Source of the DNA: Bacteroidales bacterium UBA1794
Lineage (GTDB): Bacteria > Bacteroidota > Bacteroidia > Bacteroidales > Bacteroidaceae
Direction of reading: 5' to 3'
DNA: 19,216 nucleotides
Assembly: GCA_002315435.1 (NCBI GenBank)
Contig: DCFW01000001.1
Span: 1-19,216 of the forward strand
Shown: positions 9,201-15,778 of the stretch, piece after piece
How positions within the stretch are numbered: position 1 is the first letter of the stretch
Layout: each line of letters begins with the position of its first letter
Program-made: the position numbers and the translations under genes
Notes under the pieces: model-generated
Told to the model about the DNA's origin: nothing
The model's database searches: none
Seen by the model: only the letters and a program-made list of their open reading frames with translations

Positions 9201-9366
9201 TCATATCGGAGACTGTGTTTACTTTACTGTTTTTAACTTTAATGGTAGCCCCTAATATAGCTCCATCTTTACTTGATACAGATCCTGTTACTGTTATTTT
9301 CTGCTGCCCGAAAGCGCTTATCCCAATAAACAAGAATATAAAAAATAATAGAATATTACTCTTCAT
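6214..9366 (-). CDS. SusC/RagA-family TonB-dependent outer-membrane transporter
   Basis: A 1050-residue transporter. Residues 1-21 form a signal peptide ending AFGQ. Residues 24-85 are a carboxypeptidase-regulatory-like domain (VTGSVSSKDGAILGATIKV, DMNGDYSI, FSFLGYKTVEQI). The segment NEVVVTAIG near 100-108 is a likely TonB-box region. The plug follows, with VVDGIP at 171-176 and the SusC signature GTAAAALYGSRGKDGAI at 197-213. The rest is the 22-strand barrel, ending GLSANINF with the C-terminal phenylalanine expected for outer-membrane insertion. The plug is slightly compact before VVDG (LRGKTPLI, where many SusC proteins have a longer loop). It imports a ligand handed over by SusD, using TonB-ExbBD energy. 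No sigma/anti-sigma or hybrid two-component regulator lies next to this locus in the window. Confidence 0.95.
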   Translation of the reverse strand: MKSNILLFFIFLFIGISAFGQQKITVTGSVSSKDGAILGATIKVKNSKVNTVSDMNGDYSINASDGDVLIFSFLGYKTVEQIVKSDRVNVKLNENVNAINEVVVTAIGIKQDKMKLGYATQSISTEALDQPGTLNVGNAMSGMVAGLTVDNPTGLFQAPSFTLRGKTPLIVVDGIPIETDLFDVSPANIESINVLKGTAAAALYGSRGKDGAIMITTKLAKQQGMSITANITTMVTAGYTAFPTTQKQFGGGSQGKYEFWDGADGGVSDGDMEWGPGFSGNKKIAQWNSPIRNIKTGETVNWWGDVSGSAYDDRSTYERVPIAWEYHNNLKDFLQTGIITKATFGISNKTNKSNYVFNGDFAKQKGCVPNTSVYTGGLNFNSVFNLTNNLSLSADLSYNKVYSPNYPRYGYGPKNYIYTLVLWMGGDVNGKELAQHLYRPDSYGTRQANYNYAWYNNPYFATYELTEKHDRNTINGQMKLNWDIFPGLSAQIRGAGHIKNLFEDMKSPKSYMSYSDSRNGDYKTYNTDQLDVNSDVLVTYTHAFNNNFNMTSNIGSSVYYKSLRYSTQSTDGLIVPRVYNMGNSLNPVKTTNSLTEKGIESVYGSFDFDFYKAVFLTVTGRNDWSSTLASGYNSYFYPSVSLSTLVSQYIKMPDWVDYLKASGAFAQVSSDLDPYSLYSTYSPGVLYGSTPSTTYPSTLKNSKLKPQKTTSFEVGLSTSFLKNRISLEATYYHMLDQNQILQMPVSSASEFDNIYVNGNEYATNGFEFIVHATPINNSKLKWNTTMNWSTNVKKLTKIYGGNATYNNQHVGDRADAMYYHEWTKSGDGRVILDATTGLPTVSPYYTNIGNSDPDWRFGFQNTFKYKKFSLDLNFDGALGGTLVSTTVEKMWWGGSHPKSTIYRQAEYDNGNKAIFVPKGVNLTGGSADYDSYGNITSDSRTYQTNTTAVNIQTWSQQYPYRAVVTTKENSYFANTFSRSYLKVRRIAISYDMTDLVKKTMRVKSMNLTLFCNNVAVLKKMPYIDPDFGASDGDLQDPSSRYIGLSANINF

Positions 9367-9390
9367 GATTTTTTCAAAATGTTATAAGAA

Positions 9391-9930
9391 TCAATAAATG
9401 TTTTGTAATGTAACCCTATTGAAAGCTGATATTAATGAAGATGTTTCTTTTTTGTTTTGATGCAAATACTTCTCAAAAGATGAGGAGTCCGAATCAATGA
9501 CGGCAATAGCCACTTTGAAGGTGTGCTGCATCTGATTGGTTGCTTCCTCTTTTGTAAGAGTATGGTTCTTTACACTCTCACACAATGATTTGTATATCGC
9601 TCTAACTGCGTTGAAAACATCCGGTTTTTTAATGACCGTACGCATCGTAGGATCACCTGGTACCACTTCTTCTTTTACTACATATAATTGGTTGAATATC
9701 TGATCGTAGAATCCAATGTCTTTTCCCAATTTATTGTCTTCAACTTCCTGCAGATCTTCCGGTTGCGGAGCTTTTTGAGAATAACAAAATTCCCAGTGCG
9801 GCTCGTTTAGCATTTCCTTCTTTTCCGTACCCCCCTTTCCTGGGCTCTTGTCAGCTAAGGCAAAAGTAGCAGGCATTTGGATGATTAAGCAAGTAATCAT
9901 TCCATACATGAAAATTGTTTTTGTTTTCAT
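9391..9930 (-). CDS. Secreted protein of unknown function, first gene of the SusCD operon
   Basis: A 179-residue protein I do not recognise. It has a type I signal peptide (hydrophobic core 8-24, likely cleavage after ALA at 24-26), then a charged linker (DKSPGKGGTEKKE) and a mostly helical, charge-rich domain from about 70 to 179 containing EEVVPGDPTMRTVIKKPDVF. There is no cysteine in a lipobox position, so a soluble periplasmic or secreted form is likely. It starts the operon, with 24 bp between its stop and the susC start. An AT-rich -7-like box lies 24 nt upstream of its ATG. Position alone suggests an accessory role in ligand capture or signalling, but nothing in the sequence proves that. 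The reading frame has no internal disruption. Confidence 0.75.
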   Translation of the reverse strand: MKTKTIFMYGMITCLIIQMPATFALADKSPGKGGTEKKEMLNEPHWEFCYSQKAPQPEDLQEVEDNKLGKDIGFYDQIFNQLYVVKEEVVPGDPTMRTVIKKPDVFNAVRAIYKSLCESVKNHTLTKEEATNQMQHTFKVAIAVIDSDSSSFEKYLHQNKKETSSLISAFNRVTLQNIY

Positions 9931-9954
9931 CTAGTCTATAAATTAATTGTTTTG

Positions 9955-9962
9955 CAAATATC
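9955..9962 (-). promoter_or_regulatory. Putative -7 box for the SusCD-phosphoesterase operon
   Basis: The minus strand reads GATATTTG, one mismatch from TAnnTTTG, with 24 nt to the ATG at 9930. A poor TCTG 18 bp upstream could serve as -33. It shares the 173-bp divergent spacer 9931-10103 with the cyclophilin promoter. SusCD operons are often driven by dedicated regulators, so this is tentative. Confidence 0.35.
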
Positions 9963-10059
9963 GGACTTACTAATTACAGACAGATGTGCGGCTATTTACA
10001 TTATTGTTACATATAGAAGTGCAAATTGTTAATTCTAGTAACGCTTTTCTTTAAATGGA

Positions 10060-10090
10060 GTTGCTATTTTGCAATTTCTTTGTACATTTG
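10060..10090 (+). promoter_or_regulatory. Putative Bacteroides-type promoter of the cyclophilin-M16 operon
   Basis: TACATTTG at 10083-10090 is an exact match to the -7 consensus TAnnTTTG. GTTG at 10060-10063, three of four matches to the -33 TTTG, lies 19 bp upstream. Twenty-two nt separate the -7 box from the ATG at 10113, whereas the ATG at 10104 would leave almost no 5' leader. Confidence 0.55.
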
Positions 10091-10112
10091 TGGCTCACAA
10101 TAAATGAAGGAT

Positions 10113-10862
10113 ATGGAAGATAAAGAAACTCTGTTATTAGTGGCTACGACACTAGGAGATATAAAAATAAAGCTTTATAACGATACACCACGTCATCGTG
10201 ATAATATAGTGAAATTAGCTAATGAAGGCTTTTATGACGGTACGCTTTTTCATCGCGTGATAAAAGAATTTATGATTCAAGGAGGTGATCCTAATTCAAG
10301 AAATGCTCATAAAGGGAAAAGCTTGGGCTCCGGTGATGCTGGATATACATTACCAGCTGAAATTGTTCCTGTGCATTTTCATAAGAAAGGTGCTTTGGCT
10401 GCAGCCCGACTTGGTGATCAGGCTAATCCACAGAAGAATTCAAGTGGTTGCCAGTTCTACATTGTTACCGGTAAGGTATATAAACCGGCAGAACTGAAAA
10501 AGATGGAGAAGAGCATGAATGCGAATCGTGAAAATAGCGCATTTGAACAATTGGTCGGTAAGAACATGGATCGAATCAAGGAGCTCCGTATTGCTCGCGA
10601 CCGTGATGGATTGATGAAATTGCAAGAGGAATTGGTTGAAGAAGCTAAGAATCTTGTGGCTAATCAAAATCCTTTTAGTTTCACTCCTGAGCAGGTTGAG
10701 GCTTATACTACTATCGGAGGATCTCCATTCTTGGATAATGAATATACGGTTTACGGTGAAATTATTGATGGCTTTGACGTGATAGAAGCAATAGAAAAGG
10801 CTAAAACGGATGCAAATGATCGTCCCCAGGCTGATATTTCGATGAAGGTTAGTGTATTATGA
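10113..10862 (+). CDS. Cyclophilin-type peptidyl-prolyl cis-trans isomerase with central insertion
   Basis: A 249-residue cyclophilin (252 if the upstream ATG at 10104 is used). Catalytic-core motifs are visible: FHRVIKEFMIQGGDP with the active-site Arg, then SSGCQFYIVTG, and later DNEYTVYGEIIDGFDVI. Between FYIVTGKVY and SPFLDNEY there is an insertion of roughly 60-70 residues, rich in Lys/Glu/Arg and predicted helical, that ordinary ~165-residue bacterial cyclophilins lack. No signal peptide is visible, so it should act in the cytoplasm, isomerising Xaa-Pro bonds during folding. The start at 10113 is preferred because of the promoter spacing. Its stop overlaps the next start (ATGA at 10859-10862), so it is translationally coupled to an M16 peptidase. 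Confidence 0.92.
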   Translation: MEDKETLLLVATTLGDIKIKLYNDTPRHRDNIVKLANEGFYDGTLFHRVIKEFMIQGGDPNSRNAHKGKSLGSGDAGYTLPAEIVPVHFHKKGALAAARLGDQANPQKNSSGCQFYIVTGKVYKPAELKKMEKSMNANRENSAFEQLVGKNMDRIKELRIARDRDGLMKLQEELVEEAKNLVANQNPFSFTPEQVEAYTTIGGSPFLDNEYTVYGEIIDGFDVIEAIEKAKTDANDRPQADISMKVSVL

Positions 10863-12097
10863 TCAACGTTAATCGATACACGCTCCAAAACGGGTTGCGA
10901 CTGTTACACAGTGAGGATGCCAGCACACAAATGGTAGCCTTGAATATTGTGTATAATGTAGGTGCCCGTGATGAAGATGAAAATCATACAGGATTTGCTC
11001 ATTTGTTTGAGCATCTTATGTTTGGAGGATCGATTCATATTCCCGATTATGATATCCCGTTGCAAAAAGCCGGAGGTGAGAACAATGCCTGGACAAATAA
11101 TGATATCACTAATTTCTATTTAACTGTTCCTGCGCAAAATGTAGAAGTCGGGTTCTGGCTTGAAAGCGACAGAATGTTAAGTTTGGACTTCTCTCCCCGA
11201 AGTCTTGAAGTGCAGCGTCAGGTAGTGATGGAGGAGTTTAAACAACGTTGTTTGAATCAGCCTTATGGAGATATAAATCATATTCTTCGCCCGATGGCAT
11301 ATAAGGTACATCCTTACCAATGGCCTACTATCGGTAAGGAACTTTCGCATATAGCCCAAGCGACACTTGATGAGGTGAAGGATTTTTTCTTTCGTTATTA
11401 TGCTCCTGATAATGCTATTTTAGTTGTTACGGGAAATATATCGTTTGATGAGACTAAACGTTTGACAAAGAAATGGTTTGACCAAATACCGCGTAGAAAC
11501 ATTCAGCCTAAAAAAATACCGAAGGAACCTATCCAGAAGGAAGAAAGACGACTTACTGTAACGCGTTCCGTGCCGGTGGATTCTTTAAATATGGCCTTTC
11601 ATATGGTTGATCGCCGCCATCCCGACTATTATGCATTCGACATCTTGAGTGATATTTTAAGTAACGGGCGAAGTAGTAGATTCGTTCGGCATTTAATCAA
11701 TGAACAGCATGTCTTCTCTTCATTGGATGCCTATATCTCGGGTTCAATTGATGCCGGATTATTCTTGATTTCCGGTCGGCCGTCACAAGGAGTTTCATTA
11801 GAAAAGGCTGAAGCGGCCATATGGAATGAATTAGTTAAGCTTAAAGAGACCGAAGTACAAAAGAGTGAACTTGACAAGGTGAAAAACAAGTTTGAAAGTG
11901 AACAAATCTTTACGAATATACACTATTTGAATGTCGCTACAAACTTGGCTTATTTTGAACTGGTTGGTAAGGCTGAAGATATTAATACGGAAGTGGATCG
12001 CTATCGCAGTGTCACTCCTGAACAATTGCAATGTGTGGCAAACACGGCCTTTAAACACGAAAACGTATCAGTGCTTTATTACAAAGCTCAGAAATAA
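10859..12097 (+). CDS. M16B-family zinc metallopeptidase (insulinase/pitrilysin superfamily)
   Basis: A 412-residue peptidase with the inverted zinc motif HLFEH at residues 48-52 (H48 and H52 as ligands, E51 as catalytic base). The third ligand is expected at E125 or E126 in VMEEFKQR. Downstream hallmarks of an active M16 half are present: GGENNAWTNNDITNFY near 72-87, and a second-half RSSRFVRHLINEQ segment. The length corresponds to one complete M16B subunit with its two homologous domains. There is no signal peptide, unlike many periplasmic M16 proteins of Bacteroidota, so cytoplasmic degradation of peptides is likely. It shares a 4-bp stop-start overlap with the cyclophilin gene. Only 27 bp separate its end from the end of the converging glyoxalase gene, and no terminator hairpin is evident there. 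Confidence 0.93.
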   Translation: MINVNRYTLQNGLRLLHSEDASTQMVALNIVYNVGARDEDENHTGFAHLFEHLMFGGSIHIPDYDIPLQKAGGENNAWTNNDITNFYLTVPAQNVEVGFWLESDRMLSLDFSPRSLEVQRQVVMEEFKQRCLNQPYGDINHILRPMAYKVHPYQWPTIGKELSHIAQATLDEVKDFFFRYYAPDNAILVVTGNISFDETKRLTKKWFDQIPRRNIQPKKIPKEPIQKEERRLTVTRSVPVDSLNMAFHMVDRRHPDYYAFDILSDILSNGRSSRFVRHLINEQHVFSSLDAYISGSIDAGLFLISGRPSQGVSLEKAEAAIWNELVKLKETEVQKSELDKVKNKFESEQIFTNIHYLNVATNLAYFELVGKAEDINTEVDRYRSVTPEQLQCVANTAFKHENVSVLYYKAQK

Positions 12098-12124
12098 GAC
12101 CTTTTTGCCTTACATTGATGAATA

Positions 12125-12505
12125 TTACTTTTTTAATGGAAGAATTTCCAACCAATAGCCGTCAGGGTCATTGATAAAGTAAAGTCCCATTTTAGTATTT
12201 TCAAAACAGACCCATCCATTCTCTTTATGATATTGGTGTATTGCATCATAGTCTTCAGCAACACGGAAGCAAATATGGCTTTCATTCTCACCTAATTCAT
12301 AAGGGTTGGGATGATCTTTCAGCCATGTTAGTTCCAAGAAAAAGTTTTTCTTCTCATCAGCAAGGTAAACCAAAGTGAATGAACCGTCAGCAGAAGCTTT
12401 CCGGTTATACTCTTTCAGCCCTAATGCTTTATCGTAGAATGTTATACTTTTCTCTAAATCGGTCACATTGATGTTGCAATGGTCAAAGAATCCTGTTACT
12501 TTCAT
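12125..12505 (-). CDS. Glyoxalase I (lactoylglutathione lyase-type, VOC superfamily)
   Basis: A 126-residue single-domain vicinal-oxygen-chelate protein. All four metal ligands expected in GloA-type enzymes can be placed: H9 in FFDHCNINV, E58 in FFLELTW, H77 in ESHICFRV and E120 in GYWLEILP. The phrases SITFYDKALGL and FINDPDGYWLE are typical of glyoxalase I. The enzyme converts the methylglyoxal-thiol hemithioacetal to a lactoylthioester. The thiol used by this organism cannot be read from the sequence. It is the second gene of a minus-strand pair, starting 18 bp after the MBL-fold gene, so the two are probably co-transcribed. It could instead act on another VOC substrate, but the ligand set favours glyoxalase I. 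Confidence 0.85.
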   Translation of the reverse strand: MKVTGFFDHCNINVTDLEKSITFYDKALGLKEYNRKASADGSFTLVYLADEKKNFFLELTWLKDHPNPYELGENESHICFRVAEDYDAIHQYHKENGWVCFENTKMGLYFINDPDGYWLEILPLKK

Positions 12506-12523
12506 GTTTATCTTCTTTTAAGT

Positions 12524-13210
12524 TTAAAATGTAATTGATTCGTTCTCGTGTTCCCATTTTACGGCTCCTTGCATTTTCGATACTTTATTAATGCTGTCTC
12601 CGAAATGCATCGGTGCCAATAAGTGGGGGTGAACCGCGTCAATGAATTGCAGTGCTCCTTTCCAATAATCTTTTCCTAAACGAGGATCAACAGGGAACAT
12701 CGCTAAATCCGGGTGCTGAACAACTTGTGCAACGTCATTCAATTCACGGATGTAATAGTCTTCGGCCTCTTTTATTTCGGTTGGAGTCGATACTTCGTTC
12801 CAATGCCAGTTATTAAGATCTCCGGCATGGAATATCTTTTTATTCTCAAATTCGAGGTAAAACGATATACCTGCATCTGTACTACCAAAAGCTTTTACGG
12901 TGAGTCTATCATCTTTGAAAGTATCTCCCTTGTTCAGCCAGTTGATCTGCAGCTCTTTCGATTTGCATTCAGCTTTAATATCTTCTGAAAAAATGTAATG
13001 AATTTCTTTCTGTGAACTGCTCCATTTCAGAATTTCAGGGTTGAAATGATCGGAATGTACATGACTGGCTAATACATACAAAGGTTTGCTTTTGCTCTCA
13101 AGTAGAAGCTTTACAGGGCTTTGTTGCGCATCACGATAAAAATCGATGATTATGTCTGCTGAAGTTCCTTCAATAATAAAACAGCTGTGAAAAACGTAAG
13201 TAAGTTTCAT
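12524..13210 (-). CDS. MBL-fold metallohydrolase (UlaG/COG2220-like)
   Basis: A 228-residue metallo-beta-lactamase-fold protein. The main metal motif HVHSDH sits at residues 50-55, followed by HAGDLNNWHW (D131 in the bridging-Asp position) and APMHFGDS (H202). Where the third-motif histidine of many MBL enzymes would lie, the sequence reads FGSTDAGIS, with D112 and no histidine, so metal coordination may differ from the classical set. No signal peptide is visible, so it should be cytoplasmic. It is the first gene of a pair with glyoxalase I. That neighbour invites the idea of a thioester hydrolase (GloB role), but the protein does not resemble classical GloB, and that reading is inference only. 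A TATATTTG box lies 22 nt upstream. Confidence 0.82.
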   Translation of the reverse strand: MKLTYVFHSCFIIEGTSADIIIDFYRDAQQSPVKLLLESKSKPLYVLASHVHSDHFNPEILKWSSSQKEIHYIFSEDIKAECKSKELQINWLNKGDTFKDDRLTVKAFGSTDAGISFYLEFENKKIFHAGDLNNWHWNEVSTPTEIKEAEDYYIRELNDVAQVVQHPDLAMFPVDPRLGKDYWKGALQFIDAVHPHLLAPMHFGDSINKVSKMQGAVKWEHENESITF

Positions 13211-13232
13211 ATTCCCTGAGTATTATTTAAGG

Positions 13233-13240
13233 CAAATATA
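13233..13240 (-). promoter_or_regulatory. -7 box of the MBL-glyoxalase operon
   Basis: The minus strand reads TATATTTG, an exact match to TAnnTTTG, with 22 nt to the ATG at 13210. The nearest TTTG upstream is only 12 bp away, so no well-spaced -33 element is seen. Confidence 0.5.
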
Positions 13241-13259
13241 AGTTTTAAATGTCAAAATG

Positions 13260-13291
13260 CTTGTTGTTTTCTCATTTTTTATCTTCTTTTG
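13260..13291 (+). promoter_or_regulatory. Putative promoter of the MG2-Crp-OMP operon
   Basis: TTCTTTTG at 13284-13291 is one mismatch from TAnnTTTG, and CTTG at 13260-13263 lies 20 bp upstream as -33. The gap to the ATG at 13314 is 22 nt. If it is real, the earlier in-frame ATG at 13257 lies upstream of the transcription start and cannot be used. Confidence 0.4.
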
Positions 13292-13313
13292 TGCAATCCT
13301 AAAATATAATATT

Positions 13314-15749
13314 ATGAAGCGTATGTCAAAATCAATGAAGCTGCTTCTTACATTTTGTATGTTGCCTTTGATCATGAATGCAGCAGAAAAGCAGTCAATA
13401 AGCGGCTTTTTTAAATTTCAGCAAAGTTTGATGCCTGAAAAACTTTATCTTAGTTTTGATAAGCCAGCCTATCAAGCTGGTGATTCCTTGTGGTTCAGAG
13501 GGTATTTATTAAATGCTGTATCGCATTCATATTTAGTAAAAAGTAATTTTGTATACGTAGAATTGTATACGAAGAAAGATTCTTTGATAGAACGTAAGAA
13601 GATTCGCCGCGATGATTTTGCGTTTGATAATAATATTGTGTTGCCTTTGTCATTGGACCCCGGAGATTATTATGTACGGGCATATACGTCATGGATGCGT
13701 AATTTTGGCTCGGAGTACTTCTTTATGCATAATTTCCGTGTGGATGAAGCCCCTTCATCATCAAGTGGCAGAGGTGTTAATCCTGACAAAATAAAGGTTG
13801 AATTTTATCCGGAAGGTGGAACTTTATTGTCCGGAGTGTCACAACGAGTAGCATTCAAGGTTCTGCAAAGTGATGGAACGCCGGCATCATTTAACGGTTT
13901 TCTCTTCAATCAACAAAATGAAAAACTTGCTCAAGTTATTACTACTCATGAGGGTATGGGCATGTTGACTGTAACAGCAAAGTCCAGTGATGCTCTTTAC
14001 GTGGCGACCGAAGCAAATAGCAACGTTCGGTTTGCTCTTCCAAAAGCCCAGGATAAGGGTTGCTCCTTATGGACGAATAATTCCGACGGTATCCTATTAT
14101 ATAAAGTGTTAGGACAGCCTCAGACTGATTCTTTGATATTGATAGCACATTGTCGTGGAAAACTTATAATGCAGCGGGTGTTTGCGTCTACGCATTTGCA
14201 AGATACTATTTCGGTGAAGAAATTTCCTGATGGAATAGTACAATTGCTTTTATGTAAAACCGATGGATCTGTACTTAGCAAGAGACTTGTCTTTGTAAGA
14301 AATGAATTAACGGAACAATGGACTGTGACGAAAGAGAAACCAACCTATTCTCCACGAGAGAAAGTAAGTTTATCCGTTTCGTTGAAAGATGAAAACGGTC
14401 GTCCGCTGAATGGTGATTTTGCAGTAAGCATTACAGACAAAAGTCAAGTGGCTCCGGACGATGAGGCTGACAATATATTGTCAGACATACTCTTCACGTC
14501 AGATATGAAACAGTCTGTTTCACATCCCGGATGGTATTTCCAAAAAAATGATCCTATTCATACGCAGGCATTGGATTTACTGATGTTGACAAGTAGTTGG
14601 GGCCGCTTTGAAACAGATACATTGAAGCAGCCGGCAGCAATCAATCTACGTTATCCTCTTGAAGAAGGGCAATTCTTAAGTTGGCATGTCAAAGGTTTAC
14701 CGAAGAATGAACAAGGTAATCAAATTAGTGCAGTGTCTATAAATTCAAACGCTTTCGGAAGCACAAAATTAAAAAGTGATGAATCTTTTGAAATAGATAA
14801 TTTACAGTTTCCTGATTCAACCGTCTTTGCACTGAAAGTGCTTTCTACACGCAAACGAGGGATTGATATTGTGATGGATGATCCTGATTTTCCAACAGCT
14901 TATAACAAAAATCCTTTTGGAATTAATTTGCAAAAGCTTGATCCGAATGATTATGCAGAATCAATGAAAATGAAGAAGGGAATAAAAGTTATTAACTTGA
15001 AAAATGTGGAAGTAACGGCATTAAAGAGCAAAAGTCAATTCTTTAAAACGGCTTATTTAGTTGCCAGTTATGATAAAGATCGTTTGAATAAAGAATTTGA
15101 TATGAATATTATTAAGAGTGCTTTGTCTTTGGTGAATGACGTTATATTATATCAATATCCCAATCGTTTCGTTCCGGCATATTCAGCAGATCCGCAAGAT
15201 GGACTGATAGGTCCTGATAATCCTAATTATGGAACGAGAGACAATTCTCGTATAGCTTCGACTGAAAAAATAAGCGATAATTATTCTTATTACGGACGAT
15301 TATATACTGCGGTTGTAAATGATCAATTGTATGAAGGTGAAGAATCGGTAGTAGGAGTTCTAGAAAGAATTGATTCTAGGGATATATCCAGTATGGAGTT
15401 TGTATCAAGAGAGTACAACACACATAATCGTGCAAGTGCAGCCGTGATAATCACTCTGAAACCGGGAGCGGAATTATTACCTGAGATCCCTGATTCTCGT
15501 ATGACATATTCCCATCCAATGGGATATGCATGGCCGGTCTGGTTTCATTCACCTAAATATGAAACTTCTACACGAAACGGTGATGATGATAACCGTTCAA
15601 CCATTTATTGGAATCCGTCCGTACAATTGGGTAAAGAAGGAGAAGCTACGATTCATTTTTATACCTCAGACCATCCTCAAAAGTATTATATCGTAATAGA
15701 AGGTGTAACGTTCAATGGAAGGGTTTGCAGATATAGTGCAGAATGGTGA
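13314..15749 (+). CDS. Secreted macroglobulin-like (MG2) protein with degenerate plug-like domain
   Basis: An 811-residue exported protein. An in-frame ATG at 13257 would add 19 hydrophobic residues before the real signal peptide (MKRMSKSMKLLLTF...MNAAEK) and is disfavoured. An MG2-type beta-sandwich spans about 41-143, with EKLYLSFDKPAYQAGDSLWF, VYVELY, and PGDYYVRAYTSWMRN. A second MG-like segment begins near 333 (KEKPTYSPREKVSLSVSLKD). NLKNVEVTALKSK near 561 resembles the TonB-box/plug lead-in, and about 662-726 (ERIDSRDISSMEFVSREYN, AAVIITLKPG) looks like a degenerate TonB-receptor plug, yet no beta-barrel follows. The C-terminus carries IYWNPSVQLGKEGEATIHFYTSD, typical of a Bacteroidota family of large secreted proteins of unknown role. 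Twenty-nine bp separate its stop from the ATG of the Crp/Fnr gene. Confidence 0.8.
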   Translation: MKRMSKSMKLLLTFCMLPLIMNAAEKQSISGFFKFQQSLMPEKLYLSFDKPAYQAGDSLWFRGYLLNAVSHSYLVKSNFVYVELYTKKDSLIERKKIRRDDFAFDNNIVLPLSLDPGDYYVRAYTSWMRNFGSEYFFMHNFRVDEAPSSSSGRGVNPDKIKVEFYPEGGTLLSGVSQRVAFKVLQSDGTPASFNGFLFNQQNEKLAQVITTHEGMGMLTVTAKSSDALYVATEANSNVRFALPKAQDKGCSLWTNNSDGILLYKVLGQPQTDSLILIAHCRGKLIMQRVFASTHLQDTISVKKFPDGIVQLLLCKTDGSVLSKRLVFVRNELTEQWTVTKEKPTYSPREKVSLSVSLKDENGRPLNGDFAVSITDKSQVAPDDEADNILSDILFTSDMKQSVSHPGWYFQKNDPIHTQALDLLMLTSSWGRFETDTLKQPAAINLRYPLEEGQFLSWHVKGLPKNEQGNQISAVSINSNAFGSTKLKSDESFEIDNLQFPDSTVFALKVLSTRKRGIDIVMDDPDFPTAYNKNPFGINLQKLDPNDYAESMKMKKGIKVINLKNVEVTALKSKSQFFKTAYLVASYDKDRLNKEFDMNIIKSALSLVNDVILYQYPNRFVPAYSADPQDGLIGPDNPNYGTRDNSRIASTEKISDNYSYYGRLYTAVVNDQLYEGEESVVGVLERIDSRDISSMEFVSREYNTHNRASAAVIITLKPGAELLPEIPDSRMTYSHPMGYAWPVWFHSPKYETSTRNGDDDNRSTIYWNPSVQLGKEGEATIHFYTSDHPQKYYIVIEGVTFNGRVCRYSAEW

Positions 15750-15778
15750 CTTAATTGATATTATAAACTTTGATATTT

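Noticed and set aside
13257..13313. Upstream ATG for the MG2-domain protein
   Set aside because: It would place a second hydrophobic stretch ahead of a proper signal peptide and lies upstream of the predicted transcription start.
15764..15772. -7-like TAAACTTTG just before the Crp/Fnr gene
   Set aside because: The spacing inside the motif is off by one and only 6 nt would remain to the ATG, so an independent promoter is not supported.
15770..15778. TTG start for the Crp/Fnr gene
   Set aside because: An ATG three codons later gives a normal N-terminus for the family, and the extra residues add nothing recognisable.
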